From positions 248,001-312,000 of the forward strand of contig JAOWCC010000286.1 in assembly GCA_030867875.1 (NCBI GenBank): DNA of 64,000 bases, given 5' to 3'. Origin of the DNA: Actinernus sp. WN-2022. Its lineage: Eukaryota > Cnidaria > Anthozoa > Actiniaria > Actinernidae. The notes below the pieces were generated by a model that was not told the DNA's origin, made no database searches, and saw only the letters and a program-made list of their open reading frames with translations. Of the stretch, positions 63,020-64,000 are shown piece after piece; positions within the stretch are counted from its first letter, which is position 1; the number at the start of each line of letters is the position of its first letter. A program made the position numbers and the translations under genes.

Positions 63020-63381
63020 TGTATTTTCTCCATATCTGTTCTATTCTGTTTTATTTGCTAAGTATTGATCCGTTTTTTACTCTTTCTCCGTAAAAAAAAC
63101 CTGATTAAAGGCAAACTCTATGAATAGAAATAAAGTATATAAGCAAAACACCATTTTGTTCCCTAATTTCCGGTCATTTGAAACCCGAGGGGCGTAGCCT
63201 CGAGAGTTTTAGTGTTTTCGAAATATTTGAATCCCGTGATGAAACACGAACAATGAGTGTTTGACATGTTTCTCATGCGAATGGCTAAACCTAAAATTTA
63301 CATACGCTTCTTTACAAACATCTTTATCAAGTATTGTTTTTCAAGTATTATTCTTTTTTGCTAGCAGTGATTTCAACTAGC

Positions 63382-63460
63382 GTAACAGTAGTGTAGTGGT
63401 GAAGAGTTAGAACAAGCAGTTGGAAGGGTCGAGGTTCGAACTACAGTGGAGGCACACGTT
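63382..63460 (+). repeat. tRNA-derived SINE-like unit, copy 2
   Basis: Identical A and B boxes to copy 1, carried along in the duplicated segment. Confidence 0.5.
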
Positions 63461-63666
63461 TTCTTTCTATGTCGTTTATTTACTTCTTCACTTCTTACTT
63501 GTATAAAGTAGTTAGCGGTTCATGAGTATGATGATTAAGAACAGTTTCATCACTAGTGATTTTCAACTGGTGTTTCATTGGGTTTCATTGGGTTTCATTG
63601 GGAGTTACAGATCTTTATCAAAAGTTATGATTTCAAATCTAGCGGCACTGCAAGTACTAAGAAAAA

Positions 63667-63789
63667 ATGGTCGCAAAGAAACCATCGTCGTCCACTGAGG
63701 TCGAAAAAGCTGCAGAAAAGCCAACACCGGAAAAAGATACCTCATCGCCTCATACGGGAAAGAAGCCTGTGTTAGACGTTAAAAAATAG
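63667..63789 (+). CDS. Short Lys/Pro/Glu-rich open frame (40 aa)
   Basis: ATG at 63667 encodes VAKKPSSSTEVEKAAEKPTP and a basic end, stopping at TAG 63787-63789 inside the first unit of the tandem repeat. Low complexity; may be an exon fragment or chance. Confidence 0.2.
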   Translation: MVAKKPSSSTEVEKAAEKPTPEKDTSSPHTGKKPVLDVKK

Positions 63790-64000
63790 GGCGATAGCCT
63801 TTACCAAACTGTTAATACAAATTGCATCACCTGGAAAGAGAAATAAGCCTGATAAAAGTTGCGTTATATGAATCTTGAAAAATATGGCGAGTGCCTTTAC
63901 CAAACTGTTAATATGACTGATATTGCCTGGAAAGAGAAATAAGCCAATTGAAAGTTTCAATTGATAAACGTTGAAAAATAGGGCGATGGCCTTAACCGAA
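63775..64000. repeat. 96-bp tandem repeat running off the window
   Basis: Two full units and the start of a third, each with GTTGAAAAATAGGGCGAT-like, CTTTACCAAACTGTTAAT and CCTGGAAAGAGAAATAAGCC blocks spaced 96 bp. The period is a multiple of three, and on the minus strand the units read as a repeated peptide (GLFLFPG..INSLVKA). Confidence 0.7.

Larger units (their letters stand above)
60113..63629 (+). repeat. Duplicated segment, copy 2
   Basis: Same order as copy 1. It begins where the LINE 3' end (ATT-repeat tail) stops and keeps the transposase middle that copy 1 lost, but lacks 10 bp present in copy 1 (near 62375) and about 40 bp near 63340. Confidence 0.85.

Overview
The window looks like a nuclear genome segment from a marine invertebrate, most likely a cnidarian (coral or sea anemone). 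The host part is AT-rich and intron-rich, with GT-AG exon remnants of gene families that I associate with cnidarian genomes: HECT/RING-type ubiquitin ligases, CUE, THAP and BEN domains, and large families of unknown function. It is also crowded with LINE, DIRS, BEL/Pao and Tigger-type transposons. The species cannot be fixed from the sequence alone.

Layout. 1-19.76 kb: host DNA with decayed multi-exon genes. These are a ubiquitin-like/zinc-finger/CUE gene (0.25-2.8 kb), a family of unknown function (4.2-7.5 kb), a transposase-derived gene (12.0-13.1 kb) and a THAP-BEN gene (13.4-15.8 kb), with a snap-back element at 2.8-3.8 kb and a LINE 3' fragment at 16.9-17.65 kb. 19,767-36,511: a complete 16.7-kb Maverick/Polinton (adintovirus-like) element flanked by a 5-bp duplication (ATAGC). 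36.5-50.6 kb: host DNA with BEL/Pao, DIRS and LINE debris and three ubiquitin-ligase-like or unknown genes. 50.6-53.9 and 60.1-63.6 kb: two copies of one segment carrying a dead Tigger-like transposon. Between them lies a DIRS element interrupted by a nearly full-length LINE (56.1-60.1 kb). 63.7-64.0 kb: a 96-bp tandem repeat running off the end.

The Maverick is the main feature. Its ~330-bp terminal inverted repeats each begin with a 135-bp near-perfect palindrome and end exactly at the start codon of the first gene on each side. Left to right it encodes a two-piece protein resembling a conserved large-DNA-virus family, an F-box/ankyrin-like protein, a Cys-rich zinc-binding protein, a TFIIB-like transcription factor, a membrane protein, the minor capsid protein, a large conserved protein, a second membrane protein, the major capsid protein, the packaging ATPase, four small proteins, a retroviral-type integrase, and a protein-primed DNA polymerase B with an OTU-like N-terminal domain. 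It therefore has modules for replication, integration, capsid formation, packaging and, unusually, transcription. Repeated promoter modules, shared bidirectional TATA-like palindromes and identical A/T-stem hairpins after genes suggest a self-contained expression system. The polymerase has a single in-frame TGA and the left-most gene has a frame change, so this copy is probably recently inactivated.
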